Numbered from the stretch's first letter, positions 21,540-29,554 are shown. The stretch is DNA of 64,000 nucleotides from Tautonia plasticadhaerens (GCF_007752535.1 NZ_CP036426.1:7936001-8000000), one strand, 5' to 3'. Program-made: numbers and translations. Notes: generated from the sequence alone by a model not told the origin.

Positions 21540-22313
21540 ATGAATTCGGCAGGATCGATCCGGCAGGGCCAGCAGGCCGGCCGGGAGTTGTGGCAGGCCC
21601 AGGGCGATCGACGCCGGGTGAACGTGGGGCAGACCGAGCGGCTCGTCTCGCAGGTCGGCGGCGGGGCGCTCATCGTGGTCGGCCTGGCCCGGGGGGGCCT
21701 GAAGGGCCTGCTGGCCGCCGGCATGGGGGCCGCGCTGCTCGCCCGGGGGACCACCGGGCACTGCTCGCTCTACGAGGCGATCGGCATGGACACCTCGGAG
21801 CCCGAGCAGGGCCCCTATGGCGCCGTCCCGGCGCAGCAGGGCGTGCGGGTCGAGGAGTCGATCATCATCGACCGCGTCCCGGACGACATCTACCTCTTCT
21901 GGCGCGACCACGCCAACCTCTCGAAGTTCATGACCGACGTGGTCGAGGTCACCTCGGCCGACGGCATCCACTCGCACTGGGTGGTCGGCGGGCCGATGGG
22001 GCTGACGCTGGAGTACGACGCCGAGATCCACAACGACGAGCCCGGCCGGCTGATCTCCTGGCGGTCGCTGCCCGGCGCCCAGCTCGCCACGGCGGGCACC
22101 GTCCGCTTCTCCCCCGCCGCCGGGGGGAGGGGCACGGAGGTCCGGGTGAACCAGAAGTTCGACCCGCCCGGCGGCAAGCTGACCGTCGGCCTGGCGAAGC
22201 TCCTCGGCCACGACCCGACCAGCGTGACCCGGGAGAACCTCCGCCGCCTGAAGCAGCTGATGGAGGCCGGCGAGGTCGCCACCATCTCCGGCCAGCCCTC
22301 CGGCCGGGCCTGA
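21540..22313 (+). CDS. SRPBCC (polyketide cyclase-like) protein with hydrophobic N-terminal segment
   Basis: 257 residues. The first 90 hold an amphipathic leader and a hydrophobic Gly/Ala-rich segment (GGGALIVVGLARGGLKGLLAAGMGAALL) similar to the YgaP-type membrane domain. Residues about 100-250 form a helix-grip SRPBCC domain (SIIIDRVPDDIYLFWRDHANL, then the NDEPGRLISWRSLPG strand pair). The substrate is unknown; this fold binds hydrophobic ligands. AGGGAGG lies 8 nt upstream of the ATG. It is followed 97 bp later by a zinc alcohol dehydrogenase gene on the same strand, a pairing seen in many high-GC bacteria, which suggests a shared, possibly stress-related function. Confidence 0.8.
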   Translation: MNSAGSIRQGQQAGRELWQAQGDRRRVNVGQTERLVSQVGGGALIVVGLARGGLKGLLAAGMGAALLARGTTGHCSLYEAIGMDTSEPEQGPYGAVPAQQGVRVEESIIIDRVPDDIYLFWRDHANLSKFMTDVVEVTSADGIHSHWVVGGPMGLTLEYDAEIHNDEPGRLISWRSLPGAQLATAGTVRFSPAAGGRGTEVRVNQKFDPPGGKLTVGLAKLLGHDPTSVTRENLRRLKQLMEAGEVATISGQPSGRA

Positions 22314-22321
22314 CGCCGCCG

Positions 22322-22364
22322 GGATGGCGGATGGCCGATGACCCACATCCCCCATCCGCCATCC
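22322..22364. repeat. 13-bp inverted repeat between SRPBCC and alcohol dehydrogenase genes
   Basis: GGATGGCGGATGG (22322-22334) and its exact complement (22352-22364) with a 17-nt loop. It could be an attenuating hairpin inside the two-gene unit. Confidence 0.6.
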
Positions 22365-22410
22365 GGCGATCCCCACCCCCGATTTCCCCCGTCGAGAAGG
22401 TCGTCGAACG

Positions 22411-23595
22411 ATGAAGGCCCTCTGCTGGTACGGCAAGCAGGATGTCCGCGTGGTGAACGTGCCGGACCCGAAGATCCTCAACCCGAGGGACGCGATCATC
22501 CGGGTCACGTCCACGGCGATCTGCGGGTCGGACCTCCACCTCTACGACGGCTACATCCCGACGATGCAGCCGGGGGACATCCTCGGCCACGAGTTCATGG
22601 GGGAAGTCGTCGAGCTCGGCCCCGGCGTGAACGCCAACGGCGGCCCGAAGCTCGGCGTGGGAGACCGCGTGGTCGTCCCCTTCCCGATCGCCTGCGGCCG
22701 GTGCTCCTTCTGCAAGGGCGACCAATTCTCCCTCTGCGACAACTCCAACCCCAACGCCTCGCTCACCGAGACCGCCTACGGCCACGCCCCGGCCGGCATC
22801 TTCGGCTACTCGCACCTGATGGGCGGCTACGCCGGCGGCCAGGCCGAGTACGTCCGCGTCCCCTACGCCGACACCGGCGCCTTCAAGGTGCCCGACGCCC
22901 TGACCGACGAGCAGGTCCTCTTCCTCACCGACATCCTCCCCACGGGCTACCAGGCCGCCGAGAACGCCGGCATCAAGGCCGGCGACACCGTGGCCGTCTG
23001 GGGATGCGGCCCGGTCGGCCTCTTCGCCATCAAGAGCGCCTACCTGCTGGGCGCCGGCCGCGTCATCGCCATCGACCACTACGAGTCCCGCCTCCGGATG
23101 GCCCGCGAGCACTGCGGCGCCGACGCGATCAACTACCAGGACGTCGACGTCTTCTGGTACCTCAAGGACACCACCGGCGGCCGAGGGCCAGACGCCTGCA
23201 TCGACGCCGTCGGCCTGGAGGCCCACGGCCACAGCGTCGACGCCCTGTACGACTACGCCAAGGCCGCCATGTACCTGACCACCGACCGCGCCCGGGTCCT
23301 CCGCCAGGCGATCACCTCCTGCCGCAAGGGGGGCACCGTGTCGATCCCCGGCGTCTACGGCGGCCTCGTCGACAAGTTCCCCATCGGTGCCGCCTTCAAC
23401 AAGGGCCTGACCCTGAAGATGGGCCAGACCCACGTCCACCGCTACCTCCGGCCCCTGACCGACCGCATCGAGAAGGGGGAGATCGACACCACCTTCCTCA
23501 TCACCCACCGCCTCCCCCTCTCCTCCGCCGCCGAGGGCTACTCCACCTTCCGCTTCCAGCCCGACGAGTGCGTCAAGGTCGTGCTCTCCCCCTGA
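22411..23595 (+). CDS. Zinc-dependent alcohol dehydrogenase, formaldehyde dehydrogenase-like
   Basis: 394 residues of the MDR superfamily. Catalytic zinc region [12 protein letters not shown] and [12 protein letters not shown]; structural zinc ligands in [15 protein letters not shown]; Rossmann motif [14 protein letters not shown]. Length and the insert around 240-300 fit the glutathione-independent formaldehyde dehydrogenase-like subgroup. It oxidises an alcohol or aldehyde with NAD(P) in the cytoplasm; the true substrate is not readable from sequence. It lies 97 bp after the SRPBCC gene and is probably cotranscribed. Confidence 0.92.
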   Translation: MKALCWYGKQDVRVVNVPDPKILNPRDAIIRVTSTAICGSDLHLYDGYIPTMQPGDILGHEFMGEVVELGPGVNANGGPKLGVGDRVVVPFPIACGRCSFCKGDQFSLCDNSNPNASLTETAYGHAPAGIFGYSHLMGGYAGGQAEYVRVPYADTGAFKVPDALTDEQVLFLTDILPTGYQAAENAGIKAGDTVAVWGCGPVGLFAIKSAYLLGAGRVIAIDHYESRLRMAREHCGADAINYQDVDVFWYLKDTTGGRGPDACIDAVGLEAHGHSVDALYDYAKAAMYLTTDRARVLRQAITSCRKGGTVSIPGVYGGLVDKFPIGAAFNKGLTLKMGQTHVHRYLRPLTDRIEKGEIDTTFLITHRLPLSSAAEGYSTFRFQPDECVKVVLSP

Positions 23596-23719
23596 ACCCC
23601 GGCCGAGGGCATCAGGCGCGGCGAGCCGAGGGCGGATGCCGCATGACGGCGGGTGGCCTCGGCGAACGGCCGACCCCGGCTGCCACGGGCTCCTCCGGTG
23701 CCGGGCCGGCCGCCGCCGT

Positions 23720-23775
23720 CCTCACGCCTCGCGTCGCGACGAGGCCGGGACGACCCGCCGTCCCGGCCACCCGCG
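23720..23775 (-). repeat. REP-like element, family 1, copy A
   Basis: Palindrome GGCCGGGACG (23743-23752) / CGTCCCGGCC (23759-23768), preceded by GTCGCGAC. Same family as the elements flanking the RAYT gene, in the orientation of copy F. Confidence 0.7.
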
Positions 23776-23797
23776 GCTCGCCCAGAGGACGGTGACG

Positions 23798-24607
23798 CTA
23801 CCCCGAGTCGCGGAGGAACGGCCGCCTCTCGTAATTAGCGGGGATGGAGACGATCGGCTCCTCCAGGGGGACATCCGCACGGCGACGGCCGACGGCGCGG
23901 ACATAGCCGAGATAGCGGCCACGGTCCTCCTCCAGCGCCCCGATCTCGGCCGCGTTCTCCGGCGCGACCACCTCGTGCCAGTCGCGCCACAATTGCCAGC
24001 CGTCGGGCAGGGTGTCGGCCGACTGGATGTCGAGGATGCCCGTCCGCTCCCAGTGCCGACGCCACCAGGCCGCCGAGTGCAGGCACCAGAGGTCCGGCGT
24101 CCACCACCCGCGGAGGTGGTCGGGGAGCGGCCCGTCGATCTCCCGGACCAGCCCGGCCCCGGCGATCGCCACCAGGCCGCCCGGCTTCACGAACCGGGCG
24201 AGGGAGCCCAAATAGAGGTCATCGGTGCCGTAGTAGACGAATGAGTCGATGGACACGATGGCGTCGAAGAAGTCGGCGGCGAACGGCAGCGCCCGGGCGT
24301 CGCAGCGGATCGGGAAGACGCCATCCCCGACGCCGGCGTCCTGCACGCGCCTGAGGTTTTCCGAGGGGCTGAACCAGAGGTCGGCGGCCCAGACCTGCAC
24401 GCCGAACTCGCGGCGGAGGAAGATGGACGAGACGGCCCGCCCACAGCCGAGGTCGAGCACGCGCATCCCCGCTCGGAGGTCGAGCGCCTCGCAGAGCCAC
24501 TCCGTCATCCACAACGGATTGGCCCCGCCGCTGACGCCCGCGAGAAGCCATTCGGGGTGATATGCCGAGGAGCGGGGGAACCGCGGGGAGTTGAGGCGAT
24601 CATCCAT
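23798..24607 (-). CDS. Class I SAM-dependent methyltransferase
   Basis: 269 residues. Motif I VLDLGCGRAVSSIFL with the following acidic WAADLWF, then CDARALPFAADFFDAIVSIDSFVYYG, then KPGGLVAIAGAGL: a complete Rossmann-fold methyltransferase core. Substrate not assignable; small-molecule methyltransferase is most likely. The ATG at 24607 begins the natural N-terminus; the upstream part of the open frame is REP sequence (copy B) and is excluded. No operon partner. Confidence 0.85.
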   Translation of the reverse strand: MDDRLNSPRFPRSSAYHPEWLLAGVSGGANPLWMTEWLCEALDLRAGMRVLDLGCGRAVSSIFLRREFGVQVWAADLWFSPSENLRRVQDAGVGDGVFPIRCDARALPFAADFFDAIVSIDSFVYYGTDDLYLGSLARFVKPGGLVAIAGAGLVREIDGPLPDHLRGWWTPDLWCLHSAAWWRRHWERTGILDIQSADTLPDGWQLWRDWHEVVAPENAAEIGALEEDRGRYLGYVRAVGRRRADVPLEEPIVSIPANYERRPFLRDSG

Positions 24608-24623
24608 TTCGACGAGTCCCCTC

Positions 24624-24692
24624 CGCGGGGTGGCCGGGACGACGGGTCGTCCCGGTCGAGAAGCGACACGAGGTCGATCGAGCCAGGCGGGC
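24624..24692 (+). repeat. REP-like element, family 1, copy B
   Basis: GGTGGCCGGGACGAC...TCGTCCCGG palindrome (arms 24634-24642 and 24647-24655) followed by GAAGCGACACGAGGTC and a conserved tail. It sits immediately upstream of the methyltransferase start codon. Another GTGCCACCC-type repeat follows at about 24707-24752. Confidence 0.75.
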
Positions 24693-24793
24693 CGGGTGGC
24701 GGTGGCGGCGTGCAGTGCCACCCAGAAATCGCCTTCGAACGGTGCCACCCGCCGTCGACGGTACGCCCATGACAGGAGAGGCCGCGAGGGCGG

Positions 24794-25336
24794 TCATGCG
24801 GTCTCCCCGACCTTGACACGGGCCCTCGGGAATTCCTCCAGCAGCCTCGCGTAGATCGGGACGGTGCGGAGCCAGCGTTTCAACGCCCGCTGGCCGGACC
24901 GCCGGAGCTTGGGATGATAGCACGAGGCGACCCGCAGGGGGGTCGGTACGATGGTCTCGCGGCCGACATCCGGCCGGGGTTCCTGGAAGAGGCCCAGCAG
25001 CAAGATCGGCGACACGAGCAGGCCGAGCCAGGCATACGCCCGGTGGTCGCCGCCCGGGTAGATCCGCTCGGCCTCGACGGAGAGGTCGGCGACGTCGTCG
25101 GTCGATTCGCCGCTGATCGCGCAGCGATCCCCGGCGGGCAACTCGCCCCGCCACAGCATCCCGCGGATGACGTCGATCGTCCCGGCCTCGTAGGCGAGTC
25201 GGCCCGCCAGTTCGCGGAGCCTGCCGACGCTCGGGACATCGACCTCGGCCCCGCAGGGGCAACGCAGCGTCGTGCCGGCCTGCGCGGCCTGCACGGCGAG
25301 CGATCGACCGCACGAACATTCAAGCGAGAAGCTCAT
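24794..25336 (-). CDS. Hypothetical protein with N-terminal zinc-ribbon-like motif and one membrane segment
   Basis: 180 residues. The first 35 contain two Cys pairs, CSCG and CPCG, spaced like a small zinc ribbon. A hydrophobic segment LGLLVSPILLLGLF lies near residues 104-117, followed by a basic C-terminal region (KLRRSGQRALKRWLR). Planctomycetes have many such zinc-ribbon plus membrane proteins of unknown role. Not recognised beyond that. It lies 186 bp upstream of the methyltransferase start, separated from it by repeats. Confidence 0.6.
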   Translation of the reverse strand: MSFSLECSCGRSLAVQAAQAGTTLRCPCGAEVDVPSVGRLRELAGRLAYEAGTIDVIRGMLWRGELPAGDRCAISGESTDDVADLSVEAERIYPGGDHRAYAWLGLLVSPILLLGLFQEPRPDVGRETIVPTPLRVASCYHPKLRRSGQRALKRWLRTVPIYARLLEEFPRARVKVGETA

Positions 25337-25419
25337 CGACGACGCGGCCTCCGTACGTGCGACGCGGGACGGCCGGGCGGGCGGCCGGAGCCGGGGGGGG
25401 CGTACCCCGGATTCGGCGC

Positions 25420-25986
25420 CTACGCCCCCGGGGGACGCCCCGCGTCGCCCCGGCCGCCCTCGGGCTCCTGCTCAACAGCGTATTCGAGCGCCACGGTCCC
25501 GGTCGCGGGGTACGGCTTGCTCTCGACCAACTTCATCCGGGTGCGTGCCGCCCCGGCCGGCAGCAACGGCACGCCGCCGCCCAGGAGGACGGGGGCGATC
25601 GCGACCTCGATGCGATCCACCAGCCCCAGGTCGAGCAAGCTCCGGAACAGGCCGCCGCCGCCGAACAGCCAGATGTCCCGTCCCGGCCCGGCTCGCATCT
25701 GCGAGAGCGCAGGGCCGAGCCCGTCCCCGAGGATGGTGTGGCCCGGGTAGTCCTCGGGGTTGAGCGTCCGCGACACGACCACCGACCGGACGCCCGGCAT
25801 CTCCATCCCCTGGCCTTGCGCCCGGGCGATCTCGAACGTGCGGCGACCCATGAGGACGGTATCGAACCGGGCGAACAGGGCGCCGAAGTCGAACTCCGGG
25901 TCCATCGGGATCCAGTCGAATTCGCCGTTCGGCCCGGCAATGTACCCGTCCAGGCTCATGGCAACCGAGTAGACGATGGTTCTCAT
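25420..25986 (-). CDS. Dihydrofolate reductase-like family protein (RibD C-terminal domain)
   Basis: 188 residues. MRTIVYSVAMSLDGYIAGPNGEFDW at the N-terminus, VLMGRRTFE, VVVSRTL, and WLFGGGGLFRSLLDLGLVDRIEVAIAPVLLGGGVPLLP are the family signature of NADPH-dependent RibD/DHFR-like reductases of unknown substrate. The ATG at 25986 starts the first strand; REP copy C lies right upstream. It ends 83 bp before the zinc-ribbon gene on the same strand. The final 15 residues (EGGRGDAGRPPGA-like) are low complexity. Confidence 0.88.
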   Translation of the reverse strand: MRTIVYSVAMSLDGYIAGPNGEFDWIPMDPEFDFGALFARFDTVLMGRRTFEIARAQGQGMEMPGVRSVVVSRTLNPEDYPGHTILGDGLGPALSQMRAGPGRDIWLFGGGGLFRSLLDLGLVDRIEVAIAPVLLGGGVPLLPAGAARTRMKLVESKPYPATGTVALEYAVEQEPEGGRGDAGRPPGA

Positions 25987-25989
25987 CGG

Positions 25990-26060
25990 TCCCCCCGCCG
26001 GGTGACCGGGACGACGGGTCGTCCCGCTCGCGAAGCGACATGAGGTCAATCGAGACAGGC
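25990..26060 (+). repeat. REP-like element, family 1, copy C
   Basis: CCGGGACGAC/GTCGTCCCG palindrome followed by GCGAAGCGACATGAGGTC and a tail shared with copy B (AATCGAGAC AGGCGG). It lies directly upstream of the DHFR-like gene start. Confidence 0.75.
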
Positions 26061-26258
26061 GGCCGGGGCCGGGCGGGGCGTGCCCCGAATTCAGCCGCCA
26101 ACGATCCCGGGGCACGCCCCGCCCGGCCCCGGCCGTCCGCCGCACCCAGGACCCGGAATCCATCATCCCCACGAGCCACCCTGAGTACAACGCACGCCTT
26201 CGTCCCAGGCTCGGTCTGGCGAAAGGATTCTCAGCCTCGCAAGTCCAAAAAGAAAAAG

Positions 26259-26299
26259 AGTGACTGCGAGGGCCGATTCCCTGATCTCAAGGGTGTACG
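26259..26299 (+). repeat. 41-bp dispersed direct repeat, copy 1
   Basis: Nearly identical to 29766-29807: AGTGACTG, then GAGGG..CCGATT, then CCTGATCT and AAGGGTGTACG. The two copies lie about 3.5 kb apart in the same orientation and bracket the RAYT and cassette block. Confidence 0.75.
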
Positions 26300-26479
26300 C
26301 CTGGTGCCAGTGTCTCCGCCGGTGCCGGCCCGACCGGGTGGCAATGACCGCTCGTCGGCCAGTGTCATCGACCGGCCCAGCTCACGGGCGGGCAAGCGGC
26401 CAGTGCCATCCGGAAGCGGTCTCCGATCAGCGCCACCTTCCCGCCCGTGACTTCGACCGGCGGTCAGGGAGACTCGCAA

Positions 26480-27124
26480 TCAGATCAAGCACCCAACCGC
26501 CGCCCCGGCCGAGCGGCTTGCGAACGCTTCGGCCGGATACAAGACGAAGGCCAGAGCGATGAAGACGGCGAAAGTCACGACCAGGAACAACACGAACAAC
26601 CCGATCGCCGCGACGAGGCTCGTCCCTCCCCGCCGAGCAAGCGCTCCGGCGACCGCCTGCTCTCCCAGTCCCTGCGCCCGGACATCCGAGATCACCCTGC
26701 GTGCGTGCGAGTAATACCAACGATTCCCATAAGATCCGCAGACAATCGCCGCCACCAGCCCGACCACCAGACCCCGGCCGGCCGGGACCGCCTCGTTCCC
26801 GAGGACGACCACGAAGATCACTTCCTCGACGACGGATTCCAGGAGGATGACGGCGAAGAAAATCGCGGTCACCCTGTACATCTTGCGATAAACAAGCCAG
26901 AAGCCGGACAGGAGGAACGCAGCCAGGTTGAACCCAGCCCCGGCCGACTCCCGCTCCAAAAGGTGAGTCCACCGCCTGAGGTAGTAATCCGCATTCGAGC
27001 CAACAAAAGCCCGAAGATCTCGCTGTTCGGGTGTCTCGGCAGGGACCGATCGCGCCCCGATCGATCCCGACTCGGGCGCCGCATAGGGGTTCTCGGGCAG
27101 CGAACGATCATCATTAGCAGACAT
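26480..27124 (-). CDS. DUF2628-like membrane protein
   Basis: 214 residues. The N-terminal 45 are polar (NPYAAPE motif, common in planctomycete membrane proteins), then RAFVGSNADYYLRRWTHLL and hydrophobic segments near FNLAAFLLSGFWLVYRKMYR, IFFAVILLESVVEEVIFVVVL, LVVGLVAAIVCG and a C-terminal LVAAIGLFVLFLVVTFAVFIALAFVL. The motif AFLLSGFWLVYRKMY is the DUF2628 signature. It is an inner-membrane protein of unknown function. GAGG is 9 nt upstream of the ATG. It is less GC-rich than its neighbours and lies inside the block bracketed by 41-bp direct repeats. Confidence 0.75.
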   Translation of the reverse strand: MSANDDRSLPENPYAAPESGSIGARSVPAETPEQRDLRAFVGSNADYYLRRWTHLLERESAGAGFNLAAFLLSGFWLVYRKMYRVTAIFFAVILLESVVEEVIFVVVLGNEAVPAGRGLVVGLVAAIVCGSYGNRWYYSHARRVISDVRAQGLGEQAVAGALARRGGTSLVAAIGLFVLFLVVTFAVFIALAFVLYPAEAFASRSAGAAVGCLI

Positions 27125-27202
27125 CGCATGGTGCCTCGCTGAGGAGATTGCCCTCAAGGGGCCTACGCCATCTGGACACAGGAGACCGGGGCTGGGCAAC
27201 CG

Positions 27203-27306
27203 CGCGGTGGCCGGGACGACACAACGTGTTGTCCCGATCTCGAAGCGACAACAAGCCAATCGAGCCGGGCGACCAGAGCCCCAACCGATCGGCCCGTCTC
27301 ATCCTA
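27203..27306 (+). repeat. REP-like element, family 1, copy D with RAYT 3'-end-like tail
   Basis: GGTGGCCGGGACGACACAACGTGTTGTCCCG hairpin, GAAGCGACA motif and a tail ending in CCGATCGGCCCGTCTC, which repeats the 3' end of the RAYT coding sequence found next to copy E. Confidence 0.75.
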
Positions 27307-27311
27307 TCGCG

Positions 27312-27372
27312 CGGGGTGGCCGGGACAACGTGTCGGCCCGGTCGCGAAGCGACACGAGGTCAGCAGGGCCAG
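27312..27372 (+). repeat. REP-like element, family 1, copy E (3' of RAYT)
   Basis: GGTGGCCGGGACAACGTG, then GTCGCGAAGCGAC (a second small hairpin) and the conserved tail. It overlaps the RAYT stop codon and is inverted relative to copy F on the other side of the gene. Confidence 0.8.
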
Positions 27373-27872
27373 GCGACGGGGACGCCCACCGATCGGCCCG
27401 TCTCGTAGGATCGGGCAGAACTCCACGGCCAATCACACGGCCTCTCGACGAGCCCGGCCCGCACCGGGTTCAGGTGCATGGAGATCAGCTTCTCCTCGGT
27501 CTTCCGCTCGGTGAACAGATTGAACTCATTAGACCCGGCCTGCCAGACCGGCTGTGTCAGGTCGATCGTCCCGGCATACCCGAGCAGGCAGCAGCGGACC
27601 AGGCGCCTGATCTGGACGGAACGACGCTGCTTCCACTGCGTCATGAAGTGGCTGATCTGGTCGGGGCGGGGGAACCACACGATGGCATGGACGTGATCGG
27701 GCACGACCACGAACCCGACGCACCGCCCGTCCTGCCGGCTGAGTTGGGAATTGAGGACTCCCAGCACGACCTGCTTGGCTCGGTCGTGATCGAGCAGCCT
27801 GTGACGCCGATCGCACGAGAAGGTCACGAAGTGGGCGTGGCCCTCCCGGTCGAACGTCCGCTTCCTGACCAT
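27360..27872 (-). CDS. REP-associated tyrosine transposase (Y1/HUH family, RAYT)
   Basis: 170 residues. Features of the Y1 transposase family: TFSCDRRHRLLDHDRAK near the N-terminus, the HUH-type motif in VVPDHVHAIVWF (the two His that bind metal), a basic helix QWKQRRSVQIRR, then the catalytic Tyr region and the C-terminal motif NPVRAGLVERPCDWPWSSARSY typical of RAYTs. Such proteins cut single-stranded REP hairpins. Inverted REP copies lie immediately outside both ends, as expected for an active REP-RAYT unit. The ATG at 27872 is chosen because it opens the conserved domain. The gene appears intact. Confidence 0.9.
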   Translation of the reverse strand: MVRKRTFDREGHAHFVTFSCDRRHRLLDHDRAKQVVLGVLNSQLSRQDGRCVGFVVVPDHVHAIVWFPRPDQISHFMTQWKQRRSVQIRRLVRCCLLGYAGTIDLTQPVWQAGSNEFNLFTERKTEEKLISMHLNPVRAGLVERPCDWPWSSARSYETGRSVGVPVAWPC

Positions 27873-27902
27873 GCATCGAGCCTGGTGCCCGCGATGACTG
27901 AC

Positions 27903-27958
27903 CTCAAGCCTCCTGTCGCTTCGCGACCGGGACAACACGTTGTCCCGGCCACCCGCGG
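27903..27958 (-). repeat. REP-like element, family 1, copy F (5' of RAYT)
   Basis: CCGGGACAAC (27927-27936) / GTTGTCCCGG (27939-27948) hairpin with a 2-nt loop, next to GTCGCTTCGCGAC, a second hairpin. On the minus strand it lies 31 nt upstream of the RAYT start codon, in the same orientation as the gene. Confidence 0.85.
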
Positions 27959-28056
27959 GTGCCACTGGCTCCGCCCGTGTCGGGACGGACCGGAGCACTG
28001 GCGGGGCCAGTGTCACCCAGACATGAGCACCCATCGTCCGCCAGTGCCACCCGCTC
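27957..28056. repeat. GCCAGTG(G/T)CACCC repeat cluster
   Basis: Several inverted copies of a short motif: GGGTGCCACTGGC, GCACTGGCGGGGCCAGTGTCACCC and CGCCAGTGCCACCCG. Related copies occur at about 24707-24752, 26296-26440, 44030-44060 and 45025-45132, all in gene-poor stretches, so this is a second REP-like family. Confidence 0.65.
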
Positions 28057-28061
28057 GCAAG

Positions 28062-28068
28062 GTTAGGC
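28062..28068 (-). other. attC-type R'' half site at the end of the DUF2306 gene
   Basis: On the minus strand GCCTAAC, matching RYYYAAC, contains the stop codon of the DUF2306 gene. No matching GTTRRRY box was found within 150 nt; the site appears cut off by the repeat cluster and REP copy F. Confidence 0.45.
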
Positions 28069-28770
28069 GGGACCCCCAATCCGAGGCTCGAAGGCCCTGC
28101 TCCAGTCACCTGTCGGAGCCGCCCTCCTTCCCAGGAATACTGGCCTCGCCTGGAAAGCAATTTCAGTGAAGAGGAGCGGGACGGCCCAGCAGGCCCAGCT
28201 CATAACGGACAGGCGATCCGCCTTCGTGCCGATGCCCCAGTAGGCCAAGACGTCCTCCCCGAGCCTGAAGGAGACGAATGCCAATGTCACCACATAGCTG
28301 CGGATCATCCATTGCTTGTGCTGATCGACGTTCCGATTGAGGATCGCTGCGAACGCCATCCCGGAGGTCGTCAGCCAAGCGACGGAGAGGAAGGCCAGGC
28401 CGGCAGCGTAGGTCGGTGTCACGCGGCTGGTTGTGGCGAGAAAGAGGCCCGTGGCCCCGCCGAGCACGACGCTGGAGAGATACACGCGCCCGACGACACG
28501 ATGCACTTTGACGTGGTCCCTCCGAAGTCGCGGCCAGAACTGCGGCAAGCCGGTGCCGATGGCGACCAGACCGGCCAAAACGTGAAGCAAGAGCCAGCTC
28601 GCGCGCGGCCAGAAATAGAGGCCGTATGCCTGGGGAGTAACCACAAGAAATCTGAGGGCCCGAGTGCTTACGTAGTGAGTCGTGAGGCAGAGCACGACGA
28701 CCCAAGATGCGGTGACAACTAAATGCGAGAATCCGCCGCCGGTTCTTTGCGATGGTGATGCCGGAGTCAC
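28063..28770 (-). CDS. DUF2306-like membrane protein (cassette gene)
   Basis: 235 residues with about six or seven hydrophobic segments (for example LVVTASWVVVLCLTTHYV, SWLLLHVLAGLVAIGTGL, VYLSSVVLGGATGLFLAT). PQFWPRLRRDHVKVHRVVGRVYL, with its His residues, and NVDQHKQWMIRSY are the signature of the DUF2306 family of integral membrane proteins of unknown function. The GTG at 28770, with GGGGGAGGG just upstream, is preferred; the longer frame up to 28872 runs through the attC-like site. Its TAA stop lies inside a GCCTAAC box, as expected of an integron cassette gene. Confidence 0.75.
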   Translation of the reverse strand: MTPASPSQRTGGGFSHLVVTASWVVVLCLTTHYVSTRALRFLVVTPQAYGLYFWPRASWLLLHVLAGLVAIGTGLPQFWPRLRRDHVKVHRVVGRVYLSSVVLGGATGLFLATTSRVTPTYAAGLAFLSVAWLTTSGMAFAAILNRNVDQHKQWMIRSYVVTLAFVSFRLGEDVLAYWGIGTKADRLSVMSWACWAVPLLFTEIAFQARPVFLGRRAAPTGDWSRAFEPRIGGPA

Positions 28771-28860
28771 GGGTGCCCTCCCCCCGCTTCGGGAGACACG
28801 ACCATAGAGTTGGTCGATCTCATCCCATCCCACTCCGCTCCGACAACGCGCGAATTCGCC

Positions 28861-28960
28861 GCCTAACGCCAAAGCTCAGCGGACCGGCCGCCGACCAGTG
28901 GCCCTGATGATACCGGAGAGCGCCCGCGGCGGCCGGGTCCGCCGCAGCGCGAGGTTAGGC
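28861..28960 (-). other. Candidate integron attC site (complete)
   Basis: On the minus strand GCCTAAC (28960-28954, R'') and GTTAGGC (28867-28861, R') lie at the ends of a 100-nt imperfect palindrome. Inside them, TGCGGCGGACCCGGCCGCC pairs with GGCGGCCGGTCCGCTGA except for unpaired extra bases, matching the L''/L' boxes with extrahelical bases of attC sites. It separates the SnoaL-like and DUF2306 genes and is oriented with them. Confidence 0.65.
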
Positions 28961-29015
28961 GGTCCGACCAAGGTATGGACATACCCACGAAGACCTGATC
29001 GTGTCCCGCTGTTAA

Positions 29016-29516
29016 CTAACGCCCGGCGTTGGTCGGCGGCGTCATGACGAGCCGGACACAACAGGTCATCCACCGATCGTCTCCGCGGAGGGAGACGACC
29101 GTGCCCCGGCCCCGGCTCGGGCGGTCGGTCCGCGTCGAGTTGGTGACGGACCACGTGAGGTCGCTGACGAGGACGTCCGGCGTCACGAACCGGGCATGCT
29201 CCGTGGTGAGTTGGGCCCGGATCTGCGGCGAGTTCGCGAAGGTCTCCCTGTAAAATTGCTCGATCGCCGCACGTCCCTCATGGTGCGTGATGACTTCGTC
29301 CCCGAGCGAGGAAATCCAGTCGGCGTCAGGGGTGTACCTCGTGGCGAGAGCGGCGACGTCGTGGGCGTTGTAGGCCGCGACGTAGGACTCGGTCTGTTCT
29401 CGGGCCAGTTGCATCGCCTCCTCGCCCGATCCGGTCTCCTGCTGTTGCGCCGCCACCGGAGCGACCAGCAACGACAGGGCGACGATCGGAGCGATCAGCG
29501 TCGTGAAGGTGCGCAT
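29016..29516 (-). CDS. Secreted SnoaL/DUF4440-like protein (cassette gene)
   Basis: 166 residues. Signal peptide MRTFTTLIAPIVALSLLVAPVAA followed by a nuclear transport factor 2-like domain: VAAYNAHDVAALATRYTPDADWISSLGDEVITHHEGRAAIEQFYRETF is typical of the SnoaL/DUF4440 fold, and the C-terminal strands (DLTWSVTNSTRTDRPSRGRGTVVSLR) complete it. It probably binds or converts a small ligand outside the cytoplasm. It lies between an upstream GTTAGGC half site and the complete attC-like site. Confidence 0.8.
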   Translation of the reverse strand: MRTFTTLIAPIVALSLLVAPVAAQQQETGSGEEAMQLAREQTESYVAAYNAHDVAALATRYTPDADWISSLGDEVITHHEGRAAIEQFYRETFANSPQIRAQLTTEHARFVTPDVLVSDLTWSVTNSTRTDRPSRGRGTVVSLRGDDRWMTCCVRLVMTPPTNAGR

Positions 29517-29547
29517 CGCATCGTCTCCTGGAGAAGGTTCTTGAGCC

Positions 29548-29554
29548 GCCTAAC
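29548..29554 (-). other. attC/attI-type R' half site upstream of the SnoaL-like gene
   Basis: On the minus strand GTTAGGCGGC preceded by AAACAAA and CGTCCGGCT; the same GTTAGGCGGC junction occurs at the R' end of the complete site 28861-28960. No matching GCCTAAC box lies upstream in the next 130 nt. Confidence 0.4.

Noticed and set aside
23798-24748. Longer methyltransferase N-terminus starting at 24748
   Set aside because: The extra codons lie in REP copy B and neighbouring repeat; the ATG at 24607 opens the conserved protein.
27360-28160. Longer RAYT reading frame starting at 28160
   Set aside because: The extra 96 codons translate REP copy F, the GCCAGTG repeats and part of the DUF2306 gene antisense.
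28951-29030. Another attC R' site at GTTAGTT just after the SnoaL-like stop
   Set aside because: GTTAGTT does not fit GTTRRRY and has no paired box; treated as chance.
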